A stretch of 64,000 nucleotides of DNA from Paenibacillus_E sp040812395 (GCF_040812395.1 NZ_JBFNXH010000008.1:1-64000); one strand, 5' to 3'. Shown: positions 42,295 to 51,189, counted from the first letter of the stretch. Notes: generated by a model from the sequence alone, not told the origin. Program-made: numbers and translations.

Positions 42295-42616
42295 GACCAA
42301 GGACCCTTCCAATTGAGAATATGAACATTTGCCACTTCTTTTCTTTCTGATCTAGGGCTTTTAAACCTTCAGGGGTAATTTGATAGTATCGTCTTTTTCT
42401 TCCATTGATCTCCATCCAATGACTTGAGACCAATTCTTCCTCTTCAAGCTTGTATAAAACGGGATACAATGTCCCCTCTTTTAATAGCAAGACATCTCCA
42501 CTTTTCTCTTGAAGGAGCTGAATAATTTGGTAGCCGTACAGATTCCCTTCTTGTTTCAAAAGTGATAGAACTAACATGGCGCTGCTTCCCCTAAGTAGAT
42601 CCGATTCAATACTCAA
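42287..42616 (-). CDS. PadR-family transcriptional regulator
   Basis: A 109-aa winged-helix regulator. It has the PadR N-terminal fold LRGSSAMLVLSLLKQEGNLYGYQIIQLLQEK..LKEGTLYPVLYKLEEEELVSSHW, a wing KRRYYQITPEGLKAL, and a short C-terminal dimerisation helix. The TTG start is 6 nt after AGGAGGA. It is the first gene of the operon and probably autoregulates through the palindrome at 42632-42675. Confidence 0.88.
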   Translation of the reverse strand: MSIESDLLRGSSAMLVLSLLKQEGNLYGYQIIQLLQEKSGDVLLLKEGTLYPVLYKLEEEELVSSHWMEINGRKRRYYQITPEGLKALDQKEKKWQMFIFSIGRVLGHE

Positions 42617-42631
42617 GTGAATTCCTCCTAT

Positions 42632-42680
42632 ACATAGTCTGACTAAGTATAAGTGTATACCTAGGCAGACTATGTGTCAA
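42632..42680 (-). promoter_or_regulatory. PadR promoter with overlapping palindromic operator
   Basis: On the minus strand, TTGACA (42675-42680) is followed after 17 nt by TACACT. The 10-bp arms acatagtctg (42632-42641) and cagactatgt (42666-42675) form a palindrome flanking the -10 region, with inner AT-rich gtatac / gtatac-like sequences. The arrangement suits repression by the PadR product. Confidence 0.6.
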
Positions 42681-42845
42681 TAATTCCCAATTTAACATTT
42701 ATCTGTACCTCAAAATCTGTTAGTTGCTCAATAAAACTCAAAACCGAGCCGACCGATTTTCAGGTTTTATTCGAGTATCTTCGCTCGGTTGATGTTAAAC
42801 TTACTATTATTGATTTTCTACGCAAATGAGAAAGGTGGCATTCGC

Positions 42846-43580
42846 ATGAAACTAAGAGTTCTTGGCAGATGGGGCGCTTATCCAAAAGCAGGGGAAGCAA
42901 CCGCGGGTTACCTATTAGAAGTAGGTAGCCACAAAATTTTACTTGATTGCGGAAGTGGCGTATTGGCTGTCCTACAGAATTTTATTGAACTAAGTGAATT
43001 GACATCTGTATTTCTCTCACACCAACATCATGATCATATGGCAGACTTGGGATGTCTTCAGTATGCATGTCTAATTGATATGGATCTGCAACGTAGAGAT
43101 AAGCCGCTAAGGCTCCTGATTTCAGAAAAGAATGAAGAAGATTGGTCAATTCCTGCTATGAAGGGCACGTATGCAATAGGAGTAAACGAAAGTGCTGCTG
43201 TATCCATGGAGGATGGTGTAAAGCTATCTTTTTTCCGAACGAACCATGATGCTTATTGCTTAGGAGTGAGGGTAGAAGCTGAAGGAAAAGTATTGGTATA
43301 TACCGCGGATACTCGTTATGACGAATCGCTTATTCCTCACCTCAGAGATGCGAATTTATTGATTACGGAAGCTTCATTTTATGCCGGCTTCGATGCAGGC
43401 CAGTACGGTCATATGAATGCTCATGAAGCGGGGAAGCTAGCGGAAGCGGCTGGTGTAAAGAAATTGCTGTTATCACATTTACCTCATTTTGGTCATATTC
43501 AGTTATTGAAGGAAGAAGCTGCTGCTAAGTTTAATGGAGAAGTATTGTTGGCGGATTTTGGCTTGCAAGTTGTCGTCTAA
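42846..43580 (+). CDS. MBL-fold metallohydrolase (YhfI-like)
   Basis: A 244-aa metallo-beta-lactamase-fold hydrolase related to RNase Z/YhfI proteins. Metal motifs: SHQHHDHMADLG (HxHxDH, about 58-69), Asp in YTADTRYD, and the final His in LLSHLPHFG. The ATG at 42846 follows AAAGGTGG; the frame opens at 42789. It is followed by a strong terminator. Substrate unknown; the group includes phosphodiesterases. Confidence 0.86.
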   Translation: MKLRVLGRWGAYPKAGEATAGYLLEVGSHKILLDCGSGVLAVLQNFIELSELTSVFLSHQHHDHMADLGCLQYACLIDMDLQRRDKPLRLLISEKNEEDWSIPAMKGTYAIGVNESAAVSMEDGVKLSFFRTNHDAYCLGVRVEAEGKVLVYTADTRYDESLIPHLRDANLLITEASFYAGFDAGQYGHMNAHEAGKLAEAAGVKKLLLSHLPHFGHIQLLKEEAAAKFNGEVLLADFGLQVVV

Positions 43581-43612
43581 TTTTGTTGATTCCTATATAA
43601 TGTCGAATTTCT

Positions 43613-43674
43613 TGACCCTCCCGCTTATAGCAAACCAAAGTTTGCAGCTATAGGTGAGGAGGGTGATTTTTTTG
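43613..43674 (+). terminator. Intrinsic terminator after the MBL gene
   Basis: The arms accctcc-cttatagc / gctatag-ggagggt have an aaac/gttt inner segment, followed by GATTTTTTT. Confidence 0.85.
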
Positions 43675-43922
43675 CAATTCTATTGTAATTACTTTATATG
43701 TTAAACATTATTTTGAAGAAAAATACAGATTCAGTCACCCTCTTTAAATTACTACTAAGATATCATGTAAAGGAAGCGATTACATCAATTGTAGATCTAA
43801 TAATCTCTGTAGGGGTTGACGATATATACAAAGAATTATCTTGCGTAAGCCCGCAATTTTGTAAATAACACGATTGTGGCAAGGTAATTACACACATCAT
43901 TAGACGACCGGAGGGGAACTAG
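43675..43922 (+). promoter_or_regulatory. Promoter region of the chemoreceptor gene with a cre-like site
   Basis: This AT-rich region holds aGGAAGCGATTACA at 43771-43784, which matches the CcpA cre consensus TGNAARCGNWWNCA at all but one fixed position, and a TTGACG at 43816-43821. No terminator or ORF was seen. Catabolite control of the receptor/binding-protein pair is plausible. Confidence 0.4.
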
Positions 43923-45611
43923 TTGGCTTTCAAACTTCGCACTAGACTGTTGATCAGCTTTTTTTCGATCATCGTACTGTTCTTGATAACAGTGAGTGTT
44001 ACTACCACAATGAATCAGCGTATCGCTAAGCTGACTGATGAGATTCTCGCTTCCCAACAGCGCATGGAAGTCATTCATCGGTTGAATTTGTTTGCTAGGA
44101 CGGCTAACGATAATGGCGCGCACTTCATGCTTGCGCCTAGCCATTTGAAAGGCGGATACAAATCACGTTTTGAAGAAACCGTGCGCTTTCTCGATAAGGA
44201 ACTGGTCCGTCTGAAAGATATGACAACAGATCCGAACAGCCTTCAACAAATCGAAGCATTCCAGGCCAAATGGACTGCGAGTAAAGAAGACAAGCTGAAA
44301 CTTATGGGCAAGCTGGAGCAAGGGGATTTTGTGACGGCTCAAGAGCAATATACGAAGGATTCATTCGACCCTATCGCGTTCGCTTTGCTTTCCTTTCTTA
44401 AAGACGAGCAAAATCAGATCGAACGGTATAAGAGTGAAATCCACAGCATGAACGAAAAAGTGCAGCTTTTGAACTATGTTCTTGTTGGGGTCGCAATCTT
44501 ACTATCGGTTGGCATTGCCGTCCTGCTGTCGAACTATTTGATCTCGCGTACCCGACGCTTAATCCAATTGGCCGGTTCCGTTGCTGAGGGCAACCTGCAA
44601 ATACAGGATCTGCGTTTTAAAGGGAAGGACGAGCTAACGGAATTGGCTAATGCCTTTAACACGATGACCCAGTCCTTGCGGTCGGTTATAGGCAGCGCGG
44701 ATCAAGTCTCGATGCAGGTTGCGGCCTCCTCTGCTGAGCTTCAAGCTAGCGCAGAGCAAACCAGCCATGCTACGGAACATATCGCCACCATCACGGGGGA
44801 GATCAATGAAGGAACTGAGCGCCAAGCTTCGCTTGTTGGCGGTAACTTGTTGACGATCACCTCACTGTCGGAGAAAGTGAATCAGATCGCAACCAATGGT
44901 CATGCGGTGCTCAGAACCGTTAACAATACAACGAATACAGCGCTTCAGGGTAAGAACGATCTTAACAATGCGATGGAACAGGTGCGTGTCATTGAAGGCA
45001 GCAACGGAAAGCTCTCTCAAGTAATTGAAGGCTTGCATCGACAGGCCGTCCAGATCGGCGACGTTACGCAAATTATCATGGACATCTCCAATCAGACCGA
45101 CTTGCTTGCACTTAATGCTGCCATAGAGGCTGCTAGAGCTGGGGAACAAGGACGTGGATTCTCGGTCGTAGCGCAAGAGGTAAGAAAGCTTGCCGAGCAA
45201 TCCCGCGTGTCTGCTGATCAAATTAGAAGCCTGATCGCAGGCATTCAGCAGGAATCAAGATCAGCCGCAGTGGAGATGGAACACGGCACTTTGGAAGTGC
45301 AGAAGGGAATCCAGCTCATTGAAGTGGCAGGCGAATCTTTCGAAGGCATACTACAGATGATCCGGCAAGTGGAATCCGACATTCAGGGAGTAACAGACTC
45401 AACGAACACTATCATGGAGGACACTGAGAAAGTGGTCTCAGGCATTTCGGTTATCTCCCAAATTGCCAAAGAGAATTCTGCAGGTACACAGGGCGTCGCG
45501 GCTTCTACCGAGCAACAATTGGCCTCCATGGAGGAAATTACCTCTTCATCGAGCTATCTGGCTGCGCTTGCTGATGAGTTGAAGACATTAATCGGCAAGT
45601 TCCGTTTATAA
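43923..45611 (+). CDS. Methyl-accepting chemotaxis protein
   Basis: A 562-aa receptor. TM1 (about 9-30) and TM2 (about 180-203) flank a 4HB-type extracellular helical domain of about 150 residues; HAMP follows (205-258), and then the MCP signalling domain, with the conserved hairpin tip ISNQTDLLALNAAIEAARAGEQGRGFSVVAQEVRKLAEQS. The TTG start is 6 nt after GGAGGGG. It lies 28 nt before the gene of a sugar-binding lipoprotein, so that protein may present ligand to the receptor. Confidence 0.93.
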   Translation: MAFKLRTRLLISFFSIIVLFLITVSVTTTMNQRIAKLTDEILASQQRMEVIHRLNLFARTANDNGAHFMLAPSHLKGGYKSRFEETVRFLDKELVRLKDMTTDPNSLQQIEAFQAKWTASKEDKLKLMGKLEQGDFVTAQEQYTKDSFDPIAFALLSFLKDEQNQIERYKSEIHSMNEKVQLLNYVLVGVAILLSVGIAVLLSNYLISRTRRLIQLAGSVAEGNLQIQDLRFKGKDELTELANAFNTMTQSLRSVIGSADQVSMQVAASSAELQASAEQTSHATEHIATITGEINEGTERQASLVGGNLLTITSLSEKVNQIATNGHAVLRTVNNTTNTALQGKNDLNNAMEQVRVIEGSNGKLSQVIEGLHRQAVQIGDVTQIIMDISNQTDLLALNAAIEAARAGEQGRGFSVVAQEVRKLAEQSRVSADQIRSLIAGIQQESRSAAVEMEHGTLEVQKGIQLIEVAGESFEGILQMIRQVESDIQGVTDSTNTIMEDTEKVVSGISVISQIAKENSAGTQGVAASTEQQLASMEEITSSSSYLAALADELKTLIGKFRL

Positions 45612-45639
45612 ACTTATAAGGATCGAAGGTGAGTACATC

Positions 45640-46881
45640 ATGAAAAAGCTTCCTATTTTGTTTATCCTTTGTCTCTCATTAGGGATGATATGTACGGCCT
45701 GTTCCAGCCAGCCCAAGGTGGGGCCTATTTCTTTGACCTTCATGAGTACTTATGAGGGGAAAGAAGCGGAATTCGTCAAAGCGCGTATTGCTCGTTTCGA
45801 AGAGTCGCATCCGAATATCAAAGTGAATGTAACCGACGTGAATTTTGGGGCGGCCTCGAATGTTTTCAAAACGGCTCTGCTTGGCGACCAGCCGCTTGAT
45901 GCTATGCGGTCGGATAATTCCTGGGTTCCAGAATTTGCGGATTTAAATTTATTGCATCCGCTAGATGATATGATCACGGAGTCCGATCGAACTGATTTCA
46001 ATGCAACGGTCATGCGTTCGGTTCAGAGCGGAGGAAAAGTTTACGGCATGCCTTCCGTCATGGAAGCGCCGGCCTTGCTGTATAACAAACGGATTTTGCA
46101 GGAAGGCGGTTTCTCGAACCCGCCGCAAACGATGGACGAACTGCTCGCGATGGCCAAGAAACTGACGAATAAGAACCGATACGGCATCTTCCTCTCTGAT
46201 GATTCTTATTTTGCCCTGCCATATATTTGGGCTTTCGGCGGCGGGACAATTACTGATGACAAGCAGGTACAGATCACCTCTGCGGATTCTCTGCAAGGAC
46301 TCCAGTTCATGTTGACATTGAAACAAGAAAAAGTAACTCAGCCGTATCCTGATTTCAACGATGCTTATAACAAGATGATGCTAGATTTTAAGGAAGGCCG
46401 TTCGGCCATGATTATTAACGGCCCCTGGGCGGTTGCCGACCTGTTGTCTGGCAGTGAATTCAAGGACGCAGGCAATCTCGGAATTGCCGCGATCCCGAAG
46501 GGGCCAAAGGGACAAGGCTCACCGGCCGGTGGGCACAGTCTCGTAATTTCTAAATACAGCAAATATCCGAAAGAGACGTATGAACTCATTTCTTATCTCA
46601 CCAGTACAGAAACTCAGATTCTACAGGCCAAAGAGGTCAAAGCGCTCCCGACCAGAACGAGCGCTTATCAAGATGCAACGCTGGCTGCGGATCCGATCTT
46701 TCAAGGGTTCAAAAAGCAGCTCGACGCTGCAAAGGCCCGTCCTCTGATCCCGGAAGGCGCTCAAATGTTCTCGGATTTCACGCCTAATCTGGGTCAAATT
46801 CTTCTCGGGAAGCAGTCGGTTCAAGCGGGTGCCCAGAAAATTGAAGCCTCCTGGAAGAGTCTTTTGAAGCTGAGCCAATAG
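45640..46881 (+). CDS. Extracellular solute-binding lipoprotein (family 1) paired with the chemoreceptor
   Basis: A 413-aa lipoprotein: signal peptide, a lipobox ending at Cys21 (ICTAC-SS), and a maltose/multiple sugar-binding-type SBP_bac_1 domain (LTFMSTYEGKEAEFVKARIARFEESHPNIKVNV; GGHSLVISKYSKYPKETYELISYL). No permease or ATPase gene is near, and the gene directly follows the MCP gene with only 28 nt between. The ATG is 6 nt after GAAGGTGAG. It could work as a chemotaxis adaptor, a transporter subunit acting in trans, or both. Confidence 0.88.
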   Translation: MKKLPILFILCLSLGMICTACSSQPKVGPISLTFMSTYEGKEAEFVKARIARFEESHPNIKVNVTDVNFGAASNVFKTALLGDQPLDAMRSDNSWVPEFADLNLLHPLDDMITESDRTDFNATVMRSVQSGGKVYGMPSVMEAPALLYNKRILQEGGFSNPPQTMDELLAMAKKLTNKNRYGIFLSDDSYFALPYIWAFGGGTITDDKQVQITSADSLQGLQFMLTLKQEKVTQPYPDFNDAYNKMMLDFKEGRSAMIINGPWAVADLLSGSEFKDAGNLGIAAIPKGPKGQGSPAGGHSLVISKYSKYPKETYELISYLTSTETQILQAKEVKALPTRTSAYQDATLAADPIFQGFKKQLDAAKARPLIPEGAQMFSDFTPNLGQILLGKQSVQAGAQKIEASWKSLLKLSQ

Positions 46882-46904
46882 ACCGTTTGAGCAGCATACA
46901 TAAC

Positions 46905-46950
46905 AAAAAAGGAGCGGGACTGCTTAAACAGTTCTGGCTCCTTTTTTGTT
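46905..46950 (+). terminator. Intrinsic terminator after the binding-protein gene
   Basis: The arms aaaaaaggagc / gctcctttttt form a strong stem with an inner ctg/cag and are followed by TTTTTTG. Confidence 0.9.
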
Positions 46951-47625
46951 TAAATCCTTTACGAAACTAAAGCGTTAGGGATACCCTTTTCTAACACGGC
47001 AGAAAGCATATGCCGTCAGGTATGTGTGCGTGACGAGCTCGCAGAAGAGAGAGACTCCGTACGCATCGTGTGGTACGAGCATTTGACAGGATAAACGTAG
47101 AAGATTCGGAGGTGCCGCAGCTGTTTGGATCGCCCCATACCGCCTCGATCTGCGATAGTGCGTCTATTTGCACGGGTGAGCGGAACGTAGGTGCGTTAAG
47201 AGGCGGTATTTTCGGTTGTAGGGGTATTTCGCGGAACTACTGTGCGTTATGAGCAGGAAATGCTGGGTGGTAGGCACGTTTTCGCTCATTTAACGCACCC
47301 TAGTTCCTCTTCAGGGGGAGAAAAGGGACGGTTACCGTGGAATAAGGCTCCGTAGTTCCGTGGATATCGCTGTGCATGGGGCATGGGAGGTCCGGCAGTG
47401 CCTCCTCCCGTTTTCTTGCGAAGCTTGCTGAAGCGAAATGTACCCGGAATCTTACAGAGGTATTCATGGGCAGGAATACCGGATGGAAGACAGGTTAGGG
47501 AAAAGAGAAGAAGGCAGCACAAAGTAGAACAGAGGGAAGAGGGAATGGATCTGGGGTGGAAACACGACTTTAAAGGCGGTTGGAAGCCCATACCCTATTC
47601 CCTCCTCAACCCACAAACGTATCGC
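46948..47625 (+). repeat. Dispersed intergenic repeat, copy C (longest copy)
   Basis: Starts with a block shared with copy D (gtttaaatcc, aaagcgttaggg, ctaacac, agaaagcatatg), continues through the core shared by all four copies, and ends with the 3' module shared with copy B. The ~22-nt units lie near 47179 and 47232 (forward) and 47283 and 47339 (inverted); the inner forward/inverted pair can fold as a hairpin with about 25-nt arms. No credible ORF. Confidence 0.85.
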
Positions 47626-47747
47626 ATAGCACAGCAAGATGATAAGTAACATTGGAATGATGAGGATCGATCTGCGCTATACGCAGCCGCACGATCCGAA
47701 TTCGGAGATCGACGTGTATTTCTCTATGGGCCCCTAAATAGAAATTA
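47626..47747. other. Unassigned spacer before the trpE(G) promoter
   Basis: About 120 nt between the repeat and the promoter. No ORF with a ribosome site, hairpin or recognisable motif was seen. Confidence 0.4.
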
Positions 47748-47776
47748 TTGAAAATTTCCAAGCTATCCATTATGCT
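47748..47776 (+). promoter_or_regulatory. Sigma-A-type promoter of trpE(G)
   Basis: TTGAAA (47748-47753), a 17-nt spacer and TATGCT (47771-47776). Transcription would begin near 47783, at the edge of the NAG-triplet array. Confidence 0.7.
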
Positions 47777-47781
47777 GTAAA

Positions 47782-47834
47782 CAGTTGAGATGAGAACAGG
47801 TTAGCTGAGCTGAGATAAGATGAGACTAGTCGAG
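47782..47834 (+). promoter_or_regulatory. TRAP-binding site: eleven NAG triplets at 5-nt steps
   Basis: NAG triplets begin at 47782, 47787, 47792, 47797, 47802, 47807, 47812, 47817, 47822, 47827 and 47832: CAG, GAG, GAG, CAG, TAG, GAG, GAG, AAG, GAG, TAG, GAG, each separated by exactly two non-AG nucleotides. This is the pattern bound by the 11-subunit tryptophan-activated TRAP ring. The first CAG may lie at the transcript start. The gagaacagg at 47792-47800 can pair with cctgttctc at 47894-47902. Confidence 0.88.
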
Positions 47835-47893
47835 AGATGTGAAGTGTATTTGTGTTGGATTATTTGTTCATACAAACCTTCTCTGCGGTTGCT

Positions 47894-47919
47894 CCTGTTC
47901 TCCTCTAATTTAGAGGAGG
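47894..47919 (+). promoter_or_regulatory. SD-sequestering hairpin of trpE(G)
   Basis: The perfect 8-bp stem ctcctcta (47900-47907) / tagaggag (47911-47918), with loop att, buries the AGGAGG ribosome site. Its left arm overlaps the segment that pairs with the TRAP-site array, so the two structures are mutually exclusive: array free, SD open; TRAP bound, SD hidden. Confidence 0.78.
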
Positions 47920-47927
47920 TCATTCAT

Positions 47928-50099
47928 ATGAGTATTTTGTTATCATTCAACGCTATTCCCCGCCAAAAAGCCTACACCACCCAAGGCAACATTGAAGTAT
48001 TCCGCAATTTGGAACCGGTTGAAATTGCAACTGCCACTCAAGCCATACTCAAAGAAATCGACTTTAAAAAAGGTGCGTTATTTTCCAGCGGCTATGAATA
48101 CCCAGGGCGTTATTCGCGCTGGGATATTGGTTTTATTAACCCTGCTTTAGAGCTGAAAGCAAGTGGAAATAGCTTCTGTATTTCGGCTGAAAATCAGAGA
48201 GGAGATATACTATTAAGTGCCATTTTCCTCCATTTGAAGAATCATGCCGATATTGAAAATCTCATGTATGCTGAAAACCAAATTTCAGGAAACATAAGGA
48301 GACGTGCAGAGCTTTTCCATGAGGAGGAAAGAACAAAACAGCCCTCTATTTTTTCTATCATTCGCTCGGTTAAGGAACTCTTTTACTCTCCGGATGATTC
48401 TTTTCTCGGTTTGTATGGCGCTTTCGGCTATGATTTGGTGTTTCAATTTGAACCTATGGAGCTCAAGCATAACAGGGACGCGACGGAATCAGATGTCATC
48501 CTGTATTTCCCTGATGAAATCATTATCGTTGACCATCATTTGAATGCCGCGTATCAGCTGAGCTACGAGTTTAGCTTCAATGGTCAAAAAACGGATGGCC
48601 TCGAAAGAAGCGGAGAGCTCCTGCAGCCGAAATTAAGCGGGCAAGTGCCCTTAGAAGGATATGTCCAAGGCAATTACGCAAATGTAGTGCGGGAAGCAAT
48701 TAAATCGTTCAAAGTAGGGGATATGTTTGAAGCTGTCCCCACCCATACGTTCTATGAAACATGTTCCAGTCTTCCGTCAAGTGTATTTTCCCGACTACAG
48801 GTAATTAATCCAAGCCCCTATGGATTCATTATTAATTTGGGAGGCGAATATCTGGTCGGCTCTTCCCCCGAGATGTACGTGAGGGTAGAAGGCAGAAGGA
48901 TGGAAACTTGCCCGATATCAGGCACCATAAAACGCGGGAATAACGCGATAGAAGATTCAGATCGCATTAGAGAATTGCTAAATTCGGCTAAAGATGAATC
49001 CGAGCTGACGATGTGTACCGATGTGGATCGAAACGATAAATCACGGATTTGCGAACCTGGTTCCGTTCAAGTCATCGGGAGAAGGCAAATTGAAATGTAC
49101 TCTCACCTCATTCATACCGTTGATCATGTGGAGGGGACCCTTCGTCCTGAGTTTGACGCATTGGATGCGTTTATGACCCACATGTGGGCAGTTACAGTCA
49201 CAGGCGCACCTAAGCGCGCGGCTATTCAGTGGATTGAGAACCACGAAAACTCGCAAAGGAACTGGTATGGCGGGGCTGTCGGTTACTTTTCATTCAATGG
49301 GGATCTGAACACGGGGTTGACCTTACGGACCATCCGAATCAAAGAAGGTGTAGCCCAAATTCGTGTTGGTGCAACACTGCTCTACGACTCTGTACCTGAG
49401 GATGAGGAACAAGAGACTATCACAAAAGCGGCTGCCCTCGTTCAAGCTGTGCGTGAATCAAGTACATGGGGGACTGAGAAATCGAAGCCGATTCCACCGG
49501 ATAGGGGGCATGGCAAAAGCATACTGCTTGTAGATCATGAAGATTCTTTTGTCCATACGCTGTCAAACTATATGAAGCAAACCGGCGCGAACGTAACGAC
49601 TCTGCGAGCACCCTATGCGCGGGATATGCTAAAGGAAAAGCCGTTCGATATGGTCGTGCTTTCGCCTGGCCCCGGTCAACCATCGCAGTTTTCCTTAAAC
49701 GAGACAATCGCTCTTTGTCTGGAGAAGGAAATACCTATTTTCGGAGTCTGCTTGGGACTGCAAGGAATTGTTGAATACTTTGGGGGAACCTTGGATATTT
49801 TAGATTATCCTCAGCATGGTAAATCCAGTTTAGTCAAGACGAACGGAACGAGCCCCATGTGGCAGGGATTGCCACAAGAGTTTCATGTTGGCCGGTACCA
49901 TTCTTTGTACGCCAAAGAAGTGCCAAGCTGTTTAAGTGTCAGTGCGATTTCAGAGGATGGAATTGTCATGGCCGTCGAGCATAAAACGTTGCCAATTGCA
50001 GCTGTACAGTTTCATCCCGAATCCATCGCCACCTTGCGCGGAGAAGTAGGACTGCGATTAATTGAAAATGTACTATCTGAGCGGCTTATTCAGAATTAG
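47928..50099 (+). CDS. trpE(G): Fused anthranilate synthase TrpE-TrpG
   Basis: A 723-aa fusion making anthranilate from chorismate and glutamine. The N-terminal TrpE part (about 1-510) has the chorismate-binding features CPISGTIKRG, DVDRNDKSRICEPGSV and GGAVGYFSFNGDLNTGLTLRT. The C-terminal glutamine amidotransferase (about 525-720) has LSPGPGQP, nucleophile Cys608 in GVCLGLQ, and AVQFHPES. The order and length match the rhizobial TrpE(G) type, not the usual Bacillus TrpE with separate TrpG/PabA. The ATG is 8 nt after AGGAGG; an in-frame extension to 47820 is inside the TRAP site and is rejected. No other trp gene is near. Confidence 0.92.
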   Translation: MSILLSFNAIPRQKAYTTQGNIEVFRNLEPVEIATATQAILKEIDFKKGALFSSGYEYPGRYSRWDIGFINPALELKASGNSFCISAENQRGDILLSAIFLHLKNHADIENLMYAENQISGNIRRRAELFHEEERTKQPSIFSIIRSVKELFYSPDDSFLGLYGAFGYDLVFQFEPMELKHNRDATESDVILYFPDEIIIVDHHLNAAYQLSYEFSFNGQKTDGLERSGELLQPKLSGQVPLEGYVQGNYANVVREAIKSFKVGDMFEAVPTHTFYETCSSLPSSVFSRLQVINPSPYGFIINLGGEYLVGSSPEMYVRVEGRRMETCPISGTIKRGNNAIEDSDRIRELLNSAKDESELTMCTDVDRNDKSRICEPGSVQVIGRRQIEMYSHLIHTVDHVEGTLRPEFDALDAFMTHMWAVTVTGAPKRAAIQWIENHENSQRNWYGGAVGYFSFNGDLNTGLTLRTIRIKEGVAQIRVGATLLYDSVPEDEEQETITKAAALVQAVRESSTWGTEKSKPIPPDRGHGKSILLVDHEDSFVHTLSNYMKQTGANVTTLRAPYARDMLKEKPFDMVVLSPGPGQPSQFSLNETIALCLEKEIPIFGVCLGLQGIVEYFGGTLDILDYPQHGKSSLVKTNGTSPMWQGLPQEFHVGRYHSLYAKEVPSCLSVSAISEDGIVMAVEHKTLPIAAVQFHPESIATLRGEVGLRLIENVLSERLIQN

Positions 50100-50135
50100 G
50101 AACTACGATGCAATTGTTGAAAAGAGGGTATCACT

Positions 50136-50867
50136 TTGAGGTTAATCGGTGAATTAAGTGAAATTAATCGCTATCCGATAAAATCGTTTGCAGGAGAGCG
50201 GTTGGAGACTTGCCGCATCGAGCCTTATGGCTTATATGGCGATCGCTGCCATGCGTTTATTGATGAAACTAAGGAAGGTTGGGAGAGCTTTATCACGGCT
50301 AGAAATATCCCCAATATGCTTACTTATAAGGCGAAGCTCGATAATGAAGATGTTCAAAATGGGCTTGATCCTTTTAAAGTGAGCATAACCTCACCGGATG
50401 GGCGTACCTATCATTGGAATGACGAGCTGCTAGCTGAAATGCAAAAGCATTCGAACGTCCACATGTCGATGATGAGTTATAGCCCGCAAGTGACCGAGCT
50501 CATGGCCGTTGATACGGGGAGTATTTTGATCATCACAGATACAACGCTGCGGAGACTTGAAATGTTATGGGGGAAGAGCTTGGACCATCGCCGCTTTAGA
50601 GCAAACTTGTTGGTTTCAGTAAATGAAAATGCTGGCAATGAAGGAGAATGGTTAGGAAAGCGCTTGTCCATTGGCAGTGCGGAATTACAAGTCGACAGTT
50701 ATTGCGAGCGTTGTTCCATGATTATGCTTGACCCTGATACGCTTGAGCGTGACGCTTCTCTGTTAAGGAAAGTGAATGAGGAGATGGGTTTACATTTCGG
50801 CGTGTACGCTTCGGTTAAAAAGACAGGCCAAGTACACATTGGCGAGAAGGTATATGTAGTGGATTGA
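50136..50867 (+). CDS. MOSC domain protein with N-terminal beta-barrel domain
   Basis: A 243-aa protein. The N-terminal MOSC_N segment reads ELSEINRYPIKSFAGERLETCRIEPYGLYGDRCHAFID, and the MOSC domain has DHRRFRANLLV and a C-terminal Cys in SYCERCSMI. It differs from the YiiM-like MOSC protein at 16193. The TTG start is 7 nt after AGAGGG. It lies 36 nt after trpE(G), with no terminator between, so it may be co-transcribed. Role: probable Moco-sulfur carrier or related N-hydroxyl reductase. Confidence 0.85.
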   Translation: MRLIGELSEINRYPIKSFAGERLETCRIEPYGLYGDRCHAFIDETKEGWESFITARNIPNMLTYKAKLDNEDVQNGLDPFKVSITSPDGRTYHWNDELLAEMQKHSNVHMSMMSYSPQVTELMAVDTGSILIITDTTLRRLEMLWGKSLDHRRFRANLLVSVNENAGNEGEWLGKRLSIGSAELQVDSYCERCSMIMLDPDTLERDASLLRKVNEEMGLHFGVYASVKKTGQVHIGEKVYVVD

Positions 50868-51189
50868 ACTTGAACGAAAACTGGATGGAATGAGAATCCT
50901 CGCTAGCTGAGTCGTTTTGCCTAAGTGCAGGCAGGATAGGCTTGGCTTTTTTTGTCATGTTAAATCATATTATGCATAAATATAATAATTTACATGAAAA
51001 CCATTTACAGGAAATGGGACAAGGTCTATATTAGAGGTGTAAGGAAACTGGTTTCCTTGCTATCGAAATCTTTACTATTTTCTGAGGAGGGGGTGGCTAC
51101 AGGCGGACATTGTAAATAGGGTTGCAACGTCGCTGGTGCAGAGTTTTATCGGTAGGTATTTCTAAATAATAGACAGGAGTGAATGAAAA
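50868..51189 (+). promoter_or_regulatory. Long leader/upstream region of the CBM21 genes
   Basis: This 322-nt gap holds a possible weak terminator for the MOSC gene (ending in CTTTTTTTGTC near 50956), an AT-rich promoter area near 50960-51000, a perfect palindrome aaggaaac-tg-gtttcctt at 51041-51058, and about 130 nt of unassigned leader with GAGGAGGGGGTGG. No known riboswitch class fits. Confidence 0.4.

Noticed and set aside
46948..47625. Insertion sequence or MITE
   Set aside because: No transposase, no clean terminal inverted repeats and no target-site duplication could be seen at the copy borders.
47820..47927. N-terminal extension of the trpE(G) frame to 47820
   Set aside because: It lies in the TRAP-site array and leader, while ATG 47928 has an AGGAGG at the right distance and begins the family's normal N-terminus.
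50990..51180. c-di-GMP riboswitch before the CBM21 genes
   Set aside because: The conserved GEMM blocks are missing; only an unassigned leader and a palindrome can be supported.
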